Shown here piece by piece: positions 23,861 to 32,480 of a stretch of 35,767 bases of DNA. The DNA comes from an uncultured Anaerotruncus sp. (GTDB lineage: Bacteria; Bacillota; Clostridia; Oscillospirales; Ruminococcaceae), in NCBI GenBank assembly GCA_910586875.1, contig CAJUJI010000011.1, forward strand, positions 1 through 35,767, given 5' to 3'. A program made the translations under genes and the position numbers. Each line of letters begins with the position of its first letter. Position 1 is the first letter of the stretch. The notes under the pieces were generated by a model, which saw only the letters and a program-made list of their open reading frames with translations, was not told the origin of the DNA and made no database searches.

Positions 23861-25357
23861 TTAGGAACGGGCCAGCCAATCTGATACGGCCTGCTTCATC
23901 TCCTGCGGCTGGATGCTCGTCTGGAACCGCTGCGTCTTCTCCTTTAGCTGTGCCAATGCAGCCGGCGCCTTCTGGCCAGACAGCGTTTCCAGCTGCGCAA
24001 TCAGCGCAAAATCCTCCTGTTCCGGCTGTACCTCATAGGCGGCCGGCACAACGCTTCCCGCAAATTTAAACGGGCTGGCGGTGGAGGCGATTATCGTGGG
24101 GGTTTGATCCTGCGTCTGAGCGACATACCGCTGATACACGTCAACGGCAACCGCCGTATGGGTGTCACAGAGGTACCCTGTCCGCGCTAAGGTATCATGG
24201 ATACAGCGGGCGGTTTGCGCATCATCTGCACAGCCGGCAGCAAATTCCGCTTGCAGCGCCTCCAGCAGCGGAGTATCGATACCGTATTTTCCTTGTGCTG
24301 CAAGCGCAGACATAAAGCCGGTCAACCTTTGGTCATCCCGTCCGCACAGCAGATACAGCAACCGCTCGAGGTTGGAGGAAATCAGAATATCCATCGAGGG
24401 GGAAGCGGTCAAATAGAAGTCCCTGTTGCGGTCATAAACGCCGGTTTGGATAAAGTCCGTCAAGACGTTGTTGCGGTTGGAGGCACAGATCAGCTTGCCC
24501 ACCGGAAGGCCGCAATGCTTTGCGAAATAGGCGGCGAGAATATTGCCGAAGTTTCCGGTTGGCACGGTGATGTTGATATGTTCGCCCATGCGGATTTTGC
24601 CTGCATTGAGCAGCTCGCAGTAGGCGGAAAAATAATAGGCGATCTGCGGTGCAAGCCGCCCCCAGTTGATCGAATTGGCGGAAGAAAGCAGATAGCCGCG
24701 CTGGGCCAAATCCTCTGCAAAGACCTTGTCGGTGAAAATCTGCTTTACCCCATTTTGCGCGTCATCAAAGTTCCCCTTTGCAGCGAACACCATCACATTG
24801 TCTCCGGTCTGGGTGGTCATCTGTCGGCGCTGGATATTGCTGGTGCCGCCATCCGGATAGAATACGCAAATGCGGGTGCCCTCCACATCTGCAAAGCCTT
24901 CCAAAGCCGCCTTGCCGGTATCGCCGGAGGTCGCAACCAGAATGACGACCGTTTTGTCAATGCCGGTTTTGCGCATCGATGCGGTAAGCAGATACGGCAA
25001 CAGCTGGAGCGCAAAATCCTTGAACGCACAGGTTGGGCCCCGGAACAGCTCCAAAATATAAGCGTTGTCCGACAGCGGCACCACCGGTGCAACCGCCCGC
25101 GGCGGGAATTTCTCCGGCGCATAGGCGCGTGTGGTCATCTGCAACAGCTCTTCACGGGTAAAGTCCTCCAAAAACCGGGAGAGTACCTCCGCCGCACGCT
25201 CCACATAATCCATCTGGGCCAGCGCCGCCAGGTCCTTCTGGGTGAAGGAGGGCAGACTTTCCGGCAGAAACAGACCTCCATCCGGCGCGAGTCCCGCTAC
25301 AATTGCCTGTGCCGCACTGACCTTGTAATGACTATTTCGGGTACTGACATAATTCAT
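23861..25357 (-). CDS. thrC: Threonine synthase
   Basis: This 498-residue PLP enzyme converts O-phosphohomoserine to threonine. MNYVSTRNSHYKVS with APDGGLFLPE is the family N-terminus. The PLP lysine is Lys113 in RGPTCAFKDFALQLLPYL, and VATSGDTGKAALEGF and TVPTGNFGNILAAYFAK bind the cofactor phosphate. The length matches the longer, fungal/enterobacterial-like class. ATG 25357 is preceded by AAGGAG, and a strong promoter lies at 25420-25448. No T-box or other leader structure fits in the short 5' region. It is the first gene of a two-gene operon with apgM. Confidence 0.95.
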   Translation of the reverse strand: MNYVSTRNSHYKVSAAQAIVAGLAPDGGLFLPESLPSFTQKDLAALAQMDYVERAAEVLSRFLEDFTREELLQMTTRAYAPEKFPPRAVAPVVPLSDNAYILELFRGPTCAFKDFALQLLPYLLTASMRKTGIDKTVVILVATSGDTGKAALEGFADVEGTRICVFYPDGGTSNIQRRQMTTQTGDNVMVFAAKGNFDDAQNGVKQIFTDKVFAEDLAQRGYLLSSANSINWGRLAPQIAYYFSAYCELLNAGKIRMGEHINITVPTGNFGNILAAYFAKHCGLPVGKLICASNRNNVLTDFIQTGVYDRNRDFYLTASPSMDILISSNLERLLYLLCGRDDQRLTGFMSALAAQGKYGIDTPLLEALQAEFAAGCADDAQTARCIHDTLARTGYLCDTHTAVAVDVYQRYVAQTQDQTPTIIASTASPFKFAGSVVPAAYEVQPEQEDFALIAQLETLSGQKAPAALAQLKEKTQRFQTSIQPQEMKQAVSDWLARS

Positions 25358-25419
25358 CTATAAAAACTCCTTTTTATATGTGCGCAGTTGACACACAGTT
25401 GTTTTTATTACATGGGTGT

Positions 25420-25448
25420 ATCATAGCATATTTGCTCAAATGTGACAA
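25420..25448 (-). promoter_or_regulatory. SigA-type promoter of thrC-apgM
   Basis: On the minus strand, TTGTCA (25443-25448), 17-base spacer, TATGAT (25420-25425) with TGC before the -10. Confidence 0.8.
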
Positions 25449-25463
25449 GAGCTTTTGCGCTTT

Positions 25464-25997
25464 TTATCTATGCACAGCTTCATAAACCAATTCTACGATT
25501 CCGTTATAAACCTGCGTGCGCACCAGTTTCAGCTTTATTGCCTTTGGCGCTTCTCCAAAAAGCCGGATTCCGGAGCCTAAAATGGTTGGGATCATCGAAA
25601 TGTAATACACATCAATCAGCCCTTTTTGCATGAGCGCCTGCACCACCTTCGCACCACCGCAAATCCAGATCGCCTTCCCCTGTTTTTGTTTTAGCTGCTC
25701 GATTAGCTCGCATGGATTCTCCTGTACAAATTTTATCGCCTCTGTCGAGGGGAGCTGCCTGTGTGTAATCACATAGCTGGTGAGCTGGCTGTAGACCCAA
25801 GTTTCTGGCGACAGCTCGGTCACAATTTGATGGTAGGTATTCCATCCCATGACCACCGTATCCACCTCTTTGACAAAGCCGGAATAGGTGTCTATGGTTT
25901 CCTCCTCACTGTGCCCGCTCAGCCAATCAACCCTTCCTGCCGGATCTGCAATATACCCGTCAAGACTCATCGCAATAAACAAAACGACCTTTCTCAA
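25464..25997 (-). CDS. Dihydrofolate reductase-fold (RibD C-terminal) protein
   Basis: This 177-residue protein has the DHFR/RibD-C fold: MRKVVLFIAMSLDGYIAD at the N-terminus, VVMGWNTYHQI in the middle, IWICGGAKVVQALMQKGLIDVYYISMIPTILG-like nucleotide-binding elements (ICGGAKVVQAL) and GSGIRLFGE. It resembles Bacillus YyaP/YwjB, NADPH-binding reductases of unknown substrate. It is unlikely to be housekeeping DHFR, since family members of this type lack the folate-site pattern. The start is TTG 25997, with GGAGG 11 bases upstream and AGGATCT closer. It stands alone on the minus strand; the thrC promoter lies just after its stop. Confidence 0.85.
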   Translation of the reverse strand: MRKVVLFIAMSLDGYIADPAGRVDWLSGHSEEETIDTYSGFVKEVDTVVMGWNTYHQIVTELSPETWVYSQLTSYVITHRQLPSTEAIKFVQENPCELIEQLKQKQGKAIWICGGAKVVQALMQKGLIDVYYISMIPTILGSGIRLFGEAPKAIKLKLVRTQVYNGIVELVYEAVHR

Positions 25998-26126
25998 GAG
26001 ATCCTATACCTCCAAATTTACATGATACCTGACAGCTTCGCTGCTATCGCCAGGTGTTAAGCAAAGCGTTTTATAAAAATTATAGCATGTTATCCCAATC
26101 CATGACAAGATGCACCAGAAAGCCTA

Positions 26127-26155
26127 TTGTAATCGGCCGGCTGGAATGCTATAAT
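26127..26155 (+). promoter_or_regulatory. SigA-type promoter of the lipoprotein gene
   Basis: TTGTAA (26127-26132), 17-base spacer, TATAAT (26150-26155), TGC before the -10 box. Confidence 0.8.
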
Positions 26156-26182
26156 AAAAAACTGAAAACAGGGGGTAATAAA

Positions 26183-26854
26183 ATGAAATTATCACGCATA
26201 TTGCTAACCGGCATTCTTGCATTCAGCTGCACTGCTTGTCAGCCGGCATCACCGGCAAGCGCCCAGGTCTCGCCGGCAGCGAGCGAGGCGGTGGAAACGC
26301 CGGTGGCGAGCGAGGCAGCAGAGACCTCACCCGATGAGGAGCAGATCTCAATTGTGCTCTCTACCGACACACAAACGACCTTGACGGTACAATTGGTGCT
26401 TCCGCTGCCGGATGGCTGGTCGATTCAGGCGGTCGAACAAACCGAGGAGGCGGTGCCTGGCGCTCTGCGGACAGCACTGGAGCTTTCCTGTGAGGGAGCT
26501 CCTATGGGAAAAGTTAGCTTTGCCTCGTTTGAGCCTTACACCGACGAAATTCCCCCGGAAGAATACTATAAAACGGTTTACCCCGAACTGCGGCTATCAC
26601 GGTTCTGTGTATGGGACCCTTACACACCGGTCAAGGGCGAGGGCGGCAAGGCGGAAACTGGCATTGCGGTCGTAAGCCGCATTGACATGGAGCATGCACA
26701 GCAGGGCGCGATGGCCGCAGCTCCGGTCAGTGAATCGTTGGGCATCCTCTCGTATGATTGTGCGCTAAAAACCTATGTTGCAATTGAGTTTGCACCGGAT
26801 GCTGTGACCGAAGCGCAAGCGCGGGAAATTGCACAGAAGCTTTCGCTGGTGTAA
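26183..26854 (+). CDS. Putative lipoprotein of unknown function
   Basis: This 223-residue protein has a lipoprotein-type signal (MKLSRILLTGILAFSCTAC) with lipidation expected at Cys19; the -3 residue is Cys rather than Leu, so the lipobox is imperfect. An Ala/Ser/Glu/Pro-rich linker (20-52) tethers a small beta-rich domain (about 53-223). I do not recognise the domain. ATG 26183 follows AGGGGG; an upstream in-frame ATG at 26054 lies before the promoter and was discarded. It has its own promoter. It ends 56 bp before the isocitrate dehydrogenase gene, with no obvious terminator between, so readthrough into icd is possible. Confidence 0.75.
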   Translation: MKLSRILLTGILAFSCTACQPASPASAQVSPAASEAVETPVASEAAETSPDEEQISIVLSTDTQTTLTVQLVLPLPDGWSIQAVEQTEEAVPGALRTALELSCEGAPMGKVSFASFEPYTDEIPPEEYYKTVYPELRLSRFCVWDPYTPVKGEGGKAETGIAVVSRIDMEHAQQGAMAAAPVSESLGILSYDCALKTYVAIEFAPDAVTEAQAREIAQKLSLV

Positions 26855-26910
26855 AACCGTTTTGTTTCCCGTATTTCGATTATAAAAACTTTTAGATGGA
26901 GGCCACTACT

Positions 26911-28122
26911 ATGGAAAAAATTAAAATGTCCACCCCGCTGGTCGAGATGGACGGCGACGAGATGACCCGTGTCATCTGGCGGATGATTAAGGATGAGCTT
27001 ATTCTGCCGTTTGTGGAGCTAAACACCGAATATTATGATTTGGGGCTGCCCAACCGCGACGCTACCCGTGACCAGGTCACCATTGACGCCGCCAACGCCA
27101 ACCGCAAATATGGTGTTTCGGTCAAGTGCGCGACCATCACCCCGAACGCGCAGCGGGTGGAGGAATACAAGCTGCATGAGATGTGGAAAAGCCCGAACGG
27201 TACCATCCGCGCGATTTTAGACGGAACGGTATTCCGCACTCCGATTCAAATTGACTGGGTGAAACCGGTGGTGCGCAACTGGAAAAAGCCGATCACAATT
27301 ACCCGCCATGCGTTTGGCGATGTTTACAAGGCAAGCGAAATCCGCGTTGCAGGCAAGGGCACCGCGCAGCTGTGCTTCACCGACGAGGCTGGCAATACCA
27401 CCTGTGAAACCATCCATCAGTTTGAGGGGCCTGGCATCCTGCAAGGGATGTTCAATACCGACCAATCGATCCTATCCTTTGCGCACGCCTGCTTCCAGTA
27501 CGCGCTGGATGTCAAGCAGGATTTGTGGTTCGCAACCAAGGACACCATCTCAAAGAAATACGACCACACCTTTAAGGATCTGTTCCAGGAGGTATACGAG
27601 CAGCATTACAAGGAGAAATTCCAGACGGCCGGAATTGAATACATGTACACGCTGATCGATGACGCGGTTGCGCGGGTGATTCGCAGCGAGGGCGGCATGG
27701 TTTGGGCCTGTAAAAATTATGACGGCGATGTGATGAGTGACATGCTCGCAACCGCATTCGGCTCGCTGGCGATGATGGAAAGCGTGCTGGTCAGTCCGGA
27801 CGGCTGCTATGAGTATGAGGCGGCACATGGCACGGTCACCCGCCACTACTACCGGTACCTAGAGGGGGAGAAAACCTCCACCAATCCGGTGGCGACCATC
27901 TTTGCGTGGAGTGGCGCGCTGAAAAAGCGCGGCGAGCTGGACAAGAACGAGCCGCTTGTACGGTTCGGCGAGCAGCTGGCACAGGCGACCCTGCAAACCT
28001 TAAACGAAGGGATCATGACCAAGGATTTAATCGGACTGTGCGAGGGCATCACCCCGCGCGCGGTGAACACCGAGGAGTTTATCGCGGAAATTCGCACCCG
28101 ACTGACCGAGCGGCTGAAATAA
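26911..28122 (+). CDS. icd: NADP-dependent isocitrate dehydrogenase, homodimeric eukaryote-like type
   Basis: This 403-residue enzyme oxidises isocitrate to 2-oxoglutarate with NADP. MSTPLVEMDGDEMTRVIW is the hallmark N-terminus of the type II (eukaryote-like) subfamily, distinct from the E. coli Icd. KSPNGTIRAILDGTVFR binds substrate; VWACKNYDGDVMSDMLATAFGS and AAHGTVTRHYYRYLEGEKTS-like segments (AAHGTVTRH) bind metal and NADP. ATG 26911 has GGAGG 8 bases upstream; the ATG at 26896 is poorly placed. It supplies 2-oxoglutarate for glutamate, used as amino donor by enzymes including DapL. Confidence 0.95.
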   Translation: MEKIKMSTPLVEMDGDEMTRVIWRMIKDELILPFVELNTEYYDLGLPNRDATRDQVTIDAANANRKYGVSVKCATITPNAQRVEEYKLHEMWKSPNGTIRAILDGTVFRTPIQIDWVKPVVRNWKKPITITRHAFGDVYKASEIRVAGKGTAQLCFTDEAGNTTCETIHQFEGPGILQGMFNTDQSILSFAHACFQYALDVKQDLWFATKDTISKKYDHTFKDLFQEVYEQHYKEKFQTAGIEYMYTLIDDAVARVIRSEGGMVWACKNYDGDVMSDMLATAFGSLAMMESVLVSPDGCYEYEAAHGTVTRHYYRYLEGEKTSTNPVATIFAWSGALKKRGELDKNEPLVRFGEQLAQATLQTLNEGIMTKDLIGLCEGITPRAVNTEEFIAEIRTRLTERLK

Positions 28123-28182
28123 GCGGTGCCCAGCGCGCGAAAAACTTTTATACACCCGCTATTCAAACAGCCTGCTCTATGT

Positions 28183-28188
28183 TATACT
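28183..28188 (+). promoter_or_regulatory. Extended -10 element upstream of the phosphohexomutase gene
   Basis: TGT-TATACT lies 31 bases before the ATG. The -35 region (TATTCA, 17 bases upstream) is poor, so this is a tentative promoter. Confidence 0.5.
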
Positions 28189-28219
28189 GGTAATATCATA
28201 AAGAACAGGGGGAATTTAC

Positions 28220-29740
28220 ATGTCAATTTCCAAAGAGGCTCTGATGAAGCTGCAAAACGGCAGTGATGTACGCGGTGTTGCAGTCGATGGTGTGGAGGGG
28301 CAACCGGTAAACCTGACCGGTGAAGCGGTAAACCTGATTGCACAATCGTTCGCCCGTTGGCTTGCTGCCAAAAAAGGAAAACCGGTTGCCGCTTTAAAAA
28401 TCGGCGTTGGGCATGACTCCCGCGTTTCTGCGTCAGCACTCAAGGTCCAGATTTTGCAGGGGCTTGCTGCACAGGGCGCCGCCGTTTTTGACTGCGGGCT
28501 GGCCTCCACCCCATCGATGTTTATGTCGGTCGTTTTCCCGCAAACCGCCTTTGATGGCTCTATTATGATCACCGCGAGCCATCTGCCCTTCAACCGCAAC
28601 GGCATGAAGTTTTTCGACGAGCAGGGCGGACTGGAACACGATGACATCACCGCACTGCTGGAGGGCGCCGCCGCACTGGAGCCCGCAGTTGCAGACGCTT
28701 TTGGCGCTGTCAAGATGGACCTGCTCTCCCTGTACGCCGCCAGCCTGTGCGAAAAAATCCGCGCTGGCGTCAATGCGGCGGATTACGAGCATCCGCTTGC
28801 AGGGCTCAAGGTGGTGGTAGACGCCGGAAATGGTGCGGGCGGCTTCTTTGTGGAGCAGGTGCTCTCGCCGCTTGGCGCTGACACCTCCGGCAGCCAATTC
28901 CTCGAGCCGGACGGCATGTTCCCCAACCATATCCCCAATCCGGAAAACAAACAGGCGATGGAGGCTGTGCGCAAGGCAACCATCGAAAACCATGCGGACC
29001 TGGGAATTATCTTTGACACCGACGTAGACCGGATGTCAGCGGTGCTGCACGATGGCACCGAGGTCAACCGCGACGCAATTATTGCAATGATGGCGGCAAT
29101 CCTCGCCCCCGACTACCCCAACAGCACGATTGTCACCGATTCGGTCACCTCGGATAAACTCACAGACTTTCTGGAGGGGGTTCTGCATCTGCGGCACCAT
29201 CGCTTCAAACGCGGCTACAAAAATGTAATCAATGAGTCAAAGCGGCTCAACGCGGCCGGAACCGTTTCCCCGCTGGCAATTGAAACCTCCGGCCATGGCG
29301 CGCTCAGTGAGAACTATTTCTTGGACGACGGCGCTTATCTGGCGGTCAAGCTGCTGATCGCTGCTGCAAAAGCAAAACAGGCGGGCAACCGTGTAGACAC
29401 GCTGATTGCAGACCTACAGCCCGCGTTTGAGAGCCGCGAATACCGCATGAACATTTTGCTTGAGGACTTTAAGCCCTATGGCAAGCAGGTGCTGGACACC
29501 TTTGAGCAGCGCGCAAAGGCAGCGGGCTACGCTATCGCGCCCAACTCCTATGAGGGAATCCGCCTGTCCTTCTCGGGCGAGGAGGTACAGGGCTGGCTGC
29601 TGCTGCGGATGTCACTGCATGACCCGCTGCTGCCGCTGAATTTGGAGGGCAACCGCCCCGGCGACTGTGAAAAGCTGCTTGCGATTGTGCGCAATCTGCT
29701 GGATGGCTTTGATCAGCTGGATTTATCCAAACTGGGCTAA
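28220..29740 (+). CDS. Phosphomannomutase/phosphoglucomutase family enzyme
   Basis: This 506-residue protein is an alpha-D-phosphohexomutase, interconverting sugar 1- and 6-phosphates. The phosphoserine loop is MITASHLPFNRNG with Ser120, the metal loop DTDVDRMS starts at Asp266, the sugar loop is ETSGHGAL and the C-terminal phosphate-binding domain includes SYEGIRLSFSG. The four-domain order is complete. ATG 28220 is preceded by AGGGGG. Substrate choice between mannose and glucose cannot be settled from the sequence. It is followed by a strong terminator and stands alone. Confidence 0.88.
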   Translation: MSISKEALMKLQNGSDVRGVAVDGVEGQPVNLTGEAVNLIAQSFARWLAAKKGKPVAALKIGVGHDSRVSASALKVQILQGLAAQGAAVFDCGLASTPSMFMSVVFPQTAFDGSIMITASHLPFNRNGMKFFDEQGGLEHDDITALLEGAAALEPAVADAFGAVKMDLLSLYAASLCEKIRAGVNAADYEHPLAGLKVVVDAGNGAGGFFVEQVLSPLGADTSGSQFLEPDGMFPNHIPNPENKQAMEAVRKATIENHADLGIIFDTDVDRMSAVLHDGTEVNRDAIIAMMAAILAPDYPNSTIVTDSVTSDKLTDFLEGVLHLRHHRFKRGYKNVINESKRLNAAGTVSPLAIETSGHGALSENYFLDDGAYLAVKLLIAAAKAKQAGNRVDTLIADLQPAFESREYRMNILLEDFKPYGKQVLDTFEQRAKAAGYAIAPNSYEGIRLSFSGEEVQGWLLLRMSLHDPLLPLNLEGNRPGDCEKLLAIVRNLLDGFDQLDLSKLG

Positions 29741-29760
29741 CGCTTTACGAAAAACAAACA

Positions 29761-29800
29761 CCCGCTGAAAAGTGCTTACTTTTCAGCGGGTTTCATTTTA
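29761..29800. terminator. Terminator between the phosphohexomutase gene and the dap operon
   Basis: A perfect 12-bp stem (29761-29772 with 29779-29790) with TTTCATTTTA on the plus strand and TGTTTGTTTTT on the minus strand. It lies between convergent transcripts and should act in both directions. Confidence 0.9.
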
Positions 29801-29846
29801 TCAGAGGCCGATCAAGGCTAGAAAATAAGGGCAGGTTTATGCAAAG

Positions 29847-30248
29847 TTACTCCTCCTGTTCGTCCTGCTCCGCATGGCTGCAATCGTGGTCATCCAGCAT
29901 TTCACCCAACCGCATCCGGCGCGCTTCCTTCATCGCCTCCACCTGGCGATAGATCATCTCCTTGACCTCGCGCGGCTGTTTGATGCTCTCCAACTCCAGA
30001 ATGGGAGTGGTCTTATCGGAAGACTGCACAATAACACTGCCTACCCCAAAAACACGCTGCCAAAAGCGCATCTTTAAGCTCAGGTCGCGCACCCGATACA
30101 GAATAATCTCCTCTGTGTGCAGGTTCAGCAGTCCGGTTTCCAAAAATAACCGGTCCTCGCTCAGCGAATAGCGGGTGAAGCTGAGCGGCAGCCCTAAAAT
30201 ACGTTTGCGGTCTTTCCAAAGATATTGTATCGGTTCCAGCTTCTCCAT
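29847..30248 (-). CDS. Small PH-domain (YdbS/bPH2-like) protein
   Basis: This 133-residue protein contains a bacterial pleckstrin-homology-like domain (about 25-100), with RYSLSEDRLFLETGLLNLHTEEIILYRVRDLSLK-type strands (SEDRLFLETGLL, EEIILYRVRDL), followed by a helical, charged tail. There is no membrane segment, unlike most bPH2 proteins. ATG 30248 has AGGAG 8 bases upstream; a GTG at 30257 overlaps that site. It lies 22 bp after dapL on the same strand and ends the dapF-dapL operon. No link to diaminopimelate synthesis is known to me. Confidence 0.7.
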   Translation of the reverse strand: MEKLEPIQYLWKDRKRILGLPLSFTRYSLSEDRLFLETGLLNLHTEEIILYRVRDLSLKMRFWQRVFGVGSVIVQSSDKTTPILELESIKQPREVKEMIYRQVEAMKEARRMRLGEMLDDHDCSHAEQDEQEE

Positions 30249-30270
30249 CAAAGCCACTCCTCTCGTTCGC

Positions 30271-31473
30271 TTATTTTTTCAGCAGCGCAGAAATCCGCGC
30301 AACCGCCTCCTTGGTTTTTTCGCGGTCGCCGAAGCCGGTCAGCCTGAACCAGCCCTCTCCGTTCTCGCCAAAGCCTGCGCCCGGCGTGCCTACCACCGCC
30401 GCATTCTCCAACAGATAGTGGAAAAACTCCCACGACTTCATATGGTTCGGGCACTCCATCCAGATATAAGGCGAATTCGCGCCGCCGAAAAAGCGGATTC
30501 CCAGCGCAGTGAATGCGTCCGCAATGATGCGCGCATTTCCCTTATAATAGTCGATCGCTTTGTGGGCCTGCTGCATCCCCTCTTCGGTGAAGACCGCCGC
30601 CGCGCCGCGCTGCACAATATACGGTACACCGTTGAATTTGGTCGTCTGACGGCGGTTCCACATGCTGCGCAGCGAGAGGGTCGCGCCATTCGCGCCCTTG
30701 CGTTCCAGCGCATGAGGAACGATAGTATAAGCGCAGCGGGTACCGGTAAAGCCTGCGGTTTTAGAAAGCGAGCAAAACTCAATTGCGCATTCCTTGGCGC
30801 CTTCCACCTCATAAATGCTGTGCGGCAATTGCGCATCTCCAATGAACGCTTCATAAGCCGCATCAAACAGCAGCACCGCTTCCCTTTCGCGCGCATAGTC
30901 GACCCATGCTTTCAGCTGCTGCTTGTTGTAGACCGCGCCGGTCGGGTTGTTGGGGGAGCACAGATAGATCATGTCCGCAGAAACCGCGGGATCCGGCATA
31001 GGCAGGAAGCCGTTTTCAGCGGTCGCATTCATGTAGAGAATTTTACGTCCACTCATAATATTGGTATCCACATAAACCGGATAGACCGGATCTGGCACCA
31101 ATACAGTGTTATCTGCCGCAAACAAATCCACAATATTTCCGACATCGCTTTTGGCGCCATCGCTGATGAAAATTTCATCCGCCGCAATCGAAACGCCGTT
31201 TTTTGCATAGTAGGCTGCGATGGCTTCGCGCAGAAAGTCGTAGCCCTGTTCCGGCCCATAGCCGCGGAAGGTGGCGGCATCGCCCATCTCATCAACCGCG
31301 GCGTGCATTGCAGAAATGACCGCCGGCATCAGCGGCAGGGTGACGTCTCCGATTCCCAGCCGAATAATTTCCTGCTGCGGGTTTTCCTGCGAAAAAGCGG
31401 CCACCTTCTTTGCGATATCCGAAAACAGATAGCTGTCCTTCAGGTTTTGGTAATTTTCGTTGATATGTGCCAA
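30271..31473 (-). CDS. dapL: LL-diaminopimelate aminotransferase
   Basis: This 400-residue fold-type I PLP aminotransferase converts tetrahydrodipicolinate directly to LL-diaminopimelate with glutamate as donor, bypassing the acyl intermediates. N-terminal INENYQNLKDSYLFSDIAKK, RLGIGDVTLPL, the SDGAKSDVGNI loop and CSPNNPTGA are typical of DapL, and the PLP lysine is Lys238 in SLSKTAGFTGTR. The start is TTG 31473, with AGGGAGAG upstream. It follows dapF by 95 bp on the same strand; its product is the substrate of DapF, so the two form consecutive steps to meso-diaminopimelate for lysine and peptidoglycan. Confidence 0.95.
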   Translation of the reverse strand: MAHINENYQNLKDSYLFSDIAKKVAAFSQENPQQEIIRLGIGDVTLPLMPAVISAMHAAVDEMGDAATFRGYGPEQGYDFLREAIAAYYAKNGVSIAADEIFISDGAKSDVGNIVDLFAADNTVLVPDPVYPVYVDTNIMSGRKILYMNATAENGFLPMPDPAVSADMIYLCSPNNPTGAVYNKQQLKAWVDYAREREAVLLFDAAYEAFIGDAQLPHSIYEVEGAKECAIEFCSLSKTAGFTGTRCAYTIVPHALERKGANGATLSLRSMWNRRQTTKFNGVPYIVQRGAAAVFTEEGMQQAHKAIDYYKGNARIIADAFTALGIRFFGGANSPYIWMECPNHMKSWEFFHYLLENAAVVGTPGAGFGENGEGWFRLTGFGDREKTKEAVARISALLKK

Positions 31474-31568
31474 ACAAATCTCTCCCTTATCAAAAGTCTT
31501 TGATCATGTCCTTCGCGCCTGCTGAATTGGAGATTGCGGCGGGCGCAAGCAAAGCGCAATGCAGCCGC

Positions 31569-32417
31569 TTACAGCTGTAATGTGATCTCGCCATCAAACA
31601 CATGTGCAGCAGCCCCCTGCATCCGCACGGTATGGTCTTCCTGGTAGGTAATTTTCAGTTCACCGCCGCGCAGCCTCACGGTCACCTCCTGCCCGACGTC
31701 GCAGTGATCGTTGATGCAGGCGGCCACCACCGATGCACATGCGCCGGTGCCGCAGGCGAAGGTTTCGCCGCTGCCGCGCTCCCAAACGCGCATTTTCACC
31801 GTCTGCCGGTCGATGAGCTCGACAAACTCGGTGTTGATGCGGTCGGGAAACTTTTCGTGATGCTCGAATAGCGGGCCGATCTGCTCCAGCGGCAGGCTAT
31901 CCACATCGTCACAGAAGATGACCGCGTGCGGATTCCCCATCGAAACGCAGGTGACCAGATAAACCTCGCCGCAAACCAGCATCGGCTGGCTGACAAACTC
32001 AGGGTAGTCGGTTTCCACAGGGATCGCCTTGGCTCGCAGCACCGCCTCCCCCATGTCCACCGCCACGGTCGAAACCTTCCCGTCCTCCACCGTCAACGCC
32101 AAGCTCTTCACACCGCTCTTGGTGTCGATTTGCAGCTCGGTTTTGCTGGTAAGTCCGTTGTCATACACATATTTGCCCACACACCGGATGGCGTTGCCGC
32201 ACATGTTCCCTTCCGAGCCGTCTGCGTTAAACATCCGCATTTCAAAATCTGCGCGCTCGGAGGGACAGATCAGCACCAGTCCATCCGAACCGATGCCAAA
32301 ATGCCGGTCGCTGATCAGCTGCGACACCCGCTCGGGGTTGTGAAGCTTGCTTTCCAGGCAGTTTACATAAACATAATCGTTCCCTAACCCGTGCATTTTG
32401 CTGAAATGGATTTTCAT
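31569..32417 (-). CDS. dapF: Diaminopimelate epimerase
   Basis: This 282-residue enzyme converts LL- to meso-diaminopimelate without cofactor. The two catalytic cysteines are Cys73 (GNMCGNAIRC) and Cys222 (FACGTGAC). MHGLGNDYVYV and MRVWERGSGET are conserved substrate-binding segments. ATG 32417 is preceded by GGAGG with ideal spacing. The open frame extends to 33089, but that part lies opposite cimA and lacks family similarity. It is the first gene of the dapF-dapL-PH operon. A 10-bp inverted repeat overlaps the likely promoter. Confidence 0.97.
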   Translation of the reverse strand: MKIHFSKMHGLGNDYVYVNCLESKLHNPERVSQLISDRHFGIGSDGLVLICPSERADFEMRMFNADGSEGNMCGNAIRCVGKYVYDNGLTSKTELQIDTKSGVKSLALTVEDGKVSTVAVDMGEAVLRAKAIPVETDYPEFVSQPMLVCGEVYLVTCVSMGNPHAVIFCDDVDSLPLEQIGPLFEHHEKFPDRINTEFVELIDRQTVKMRVWERGSGETFACGTGACASVVAACINDHCDVGQEVTVRLRGGELKITYQEDHTVRMQGAAAHVFDGEITLQL

Positions 32418-32444
32418 TTTGAACCTCCGTCCCATGCCAATATT

Positions 32445-32480
32445 ATCATACCTCCAAAGAACCCCATTCCTTCTTTGGAG
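32445..32480 (-). promoter_or_regulatory. Likely dapF promoter with overlapping inverted repeat
   Basis: A TATGAT -10 candidate on the minus strand (32445-32450) lies just downstream of a perfect 10-bp inverted repeat (32452-32461 with 32471-32480, loop of 9). No clear -35 is visible. The repeat may be an operator or a hairpin in a longer transcript. Confidence 0.5.

Noticed and set aside
24197..25363. 388-codon frame antisense to thrC
   Set aside because: A shadow of thrC, with no recognisable protein features.
25350..25450. Possible T-box or riboswitch before thrC
   Set aside because: The leader between promoter and start is only about 55 nt and has no specifier loop or anti-terminator.
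30175..31503. 442-codon frame antisense to dapL
   Set aside because: A shadow of dapL; the sequence is Arg/His-rich and unlike a real protein.
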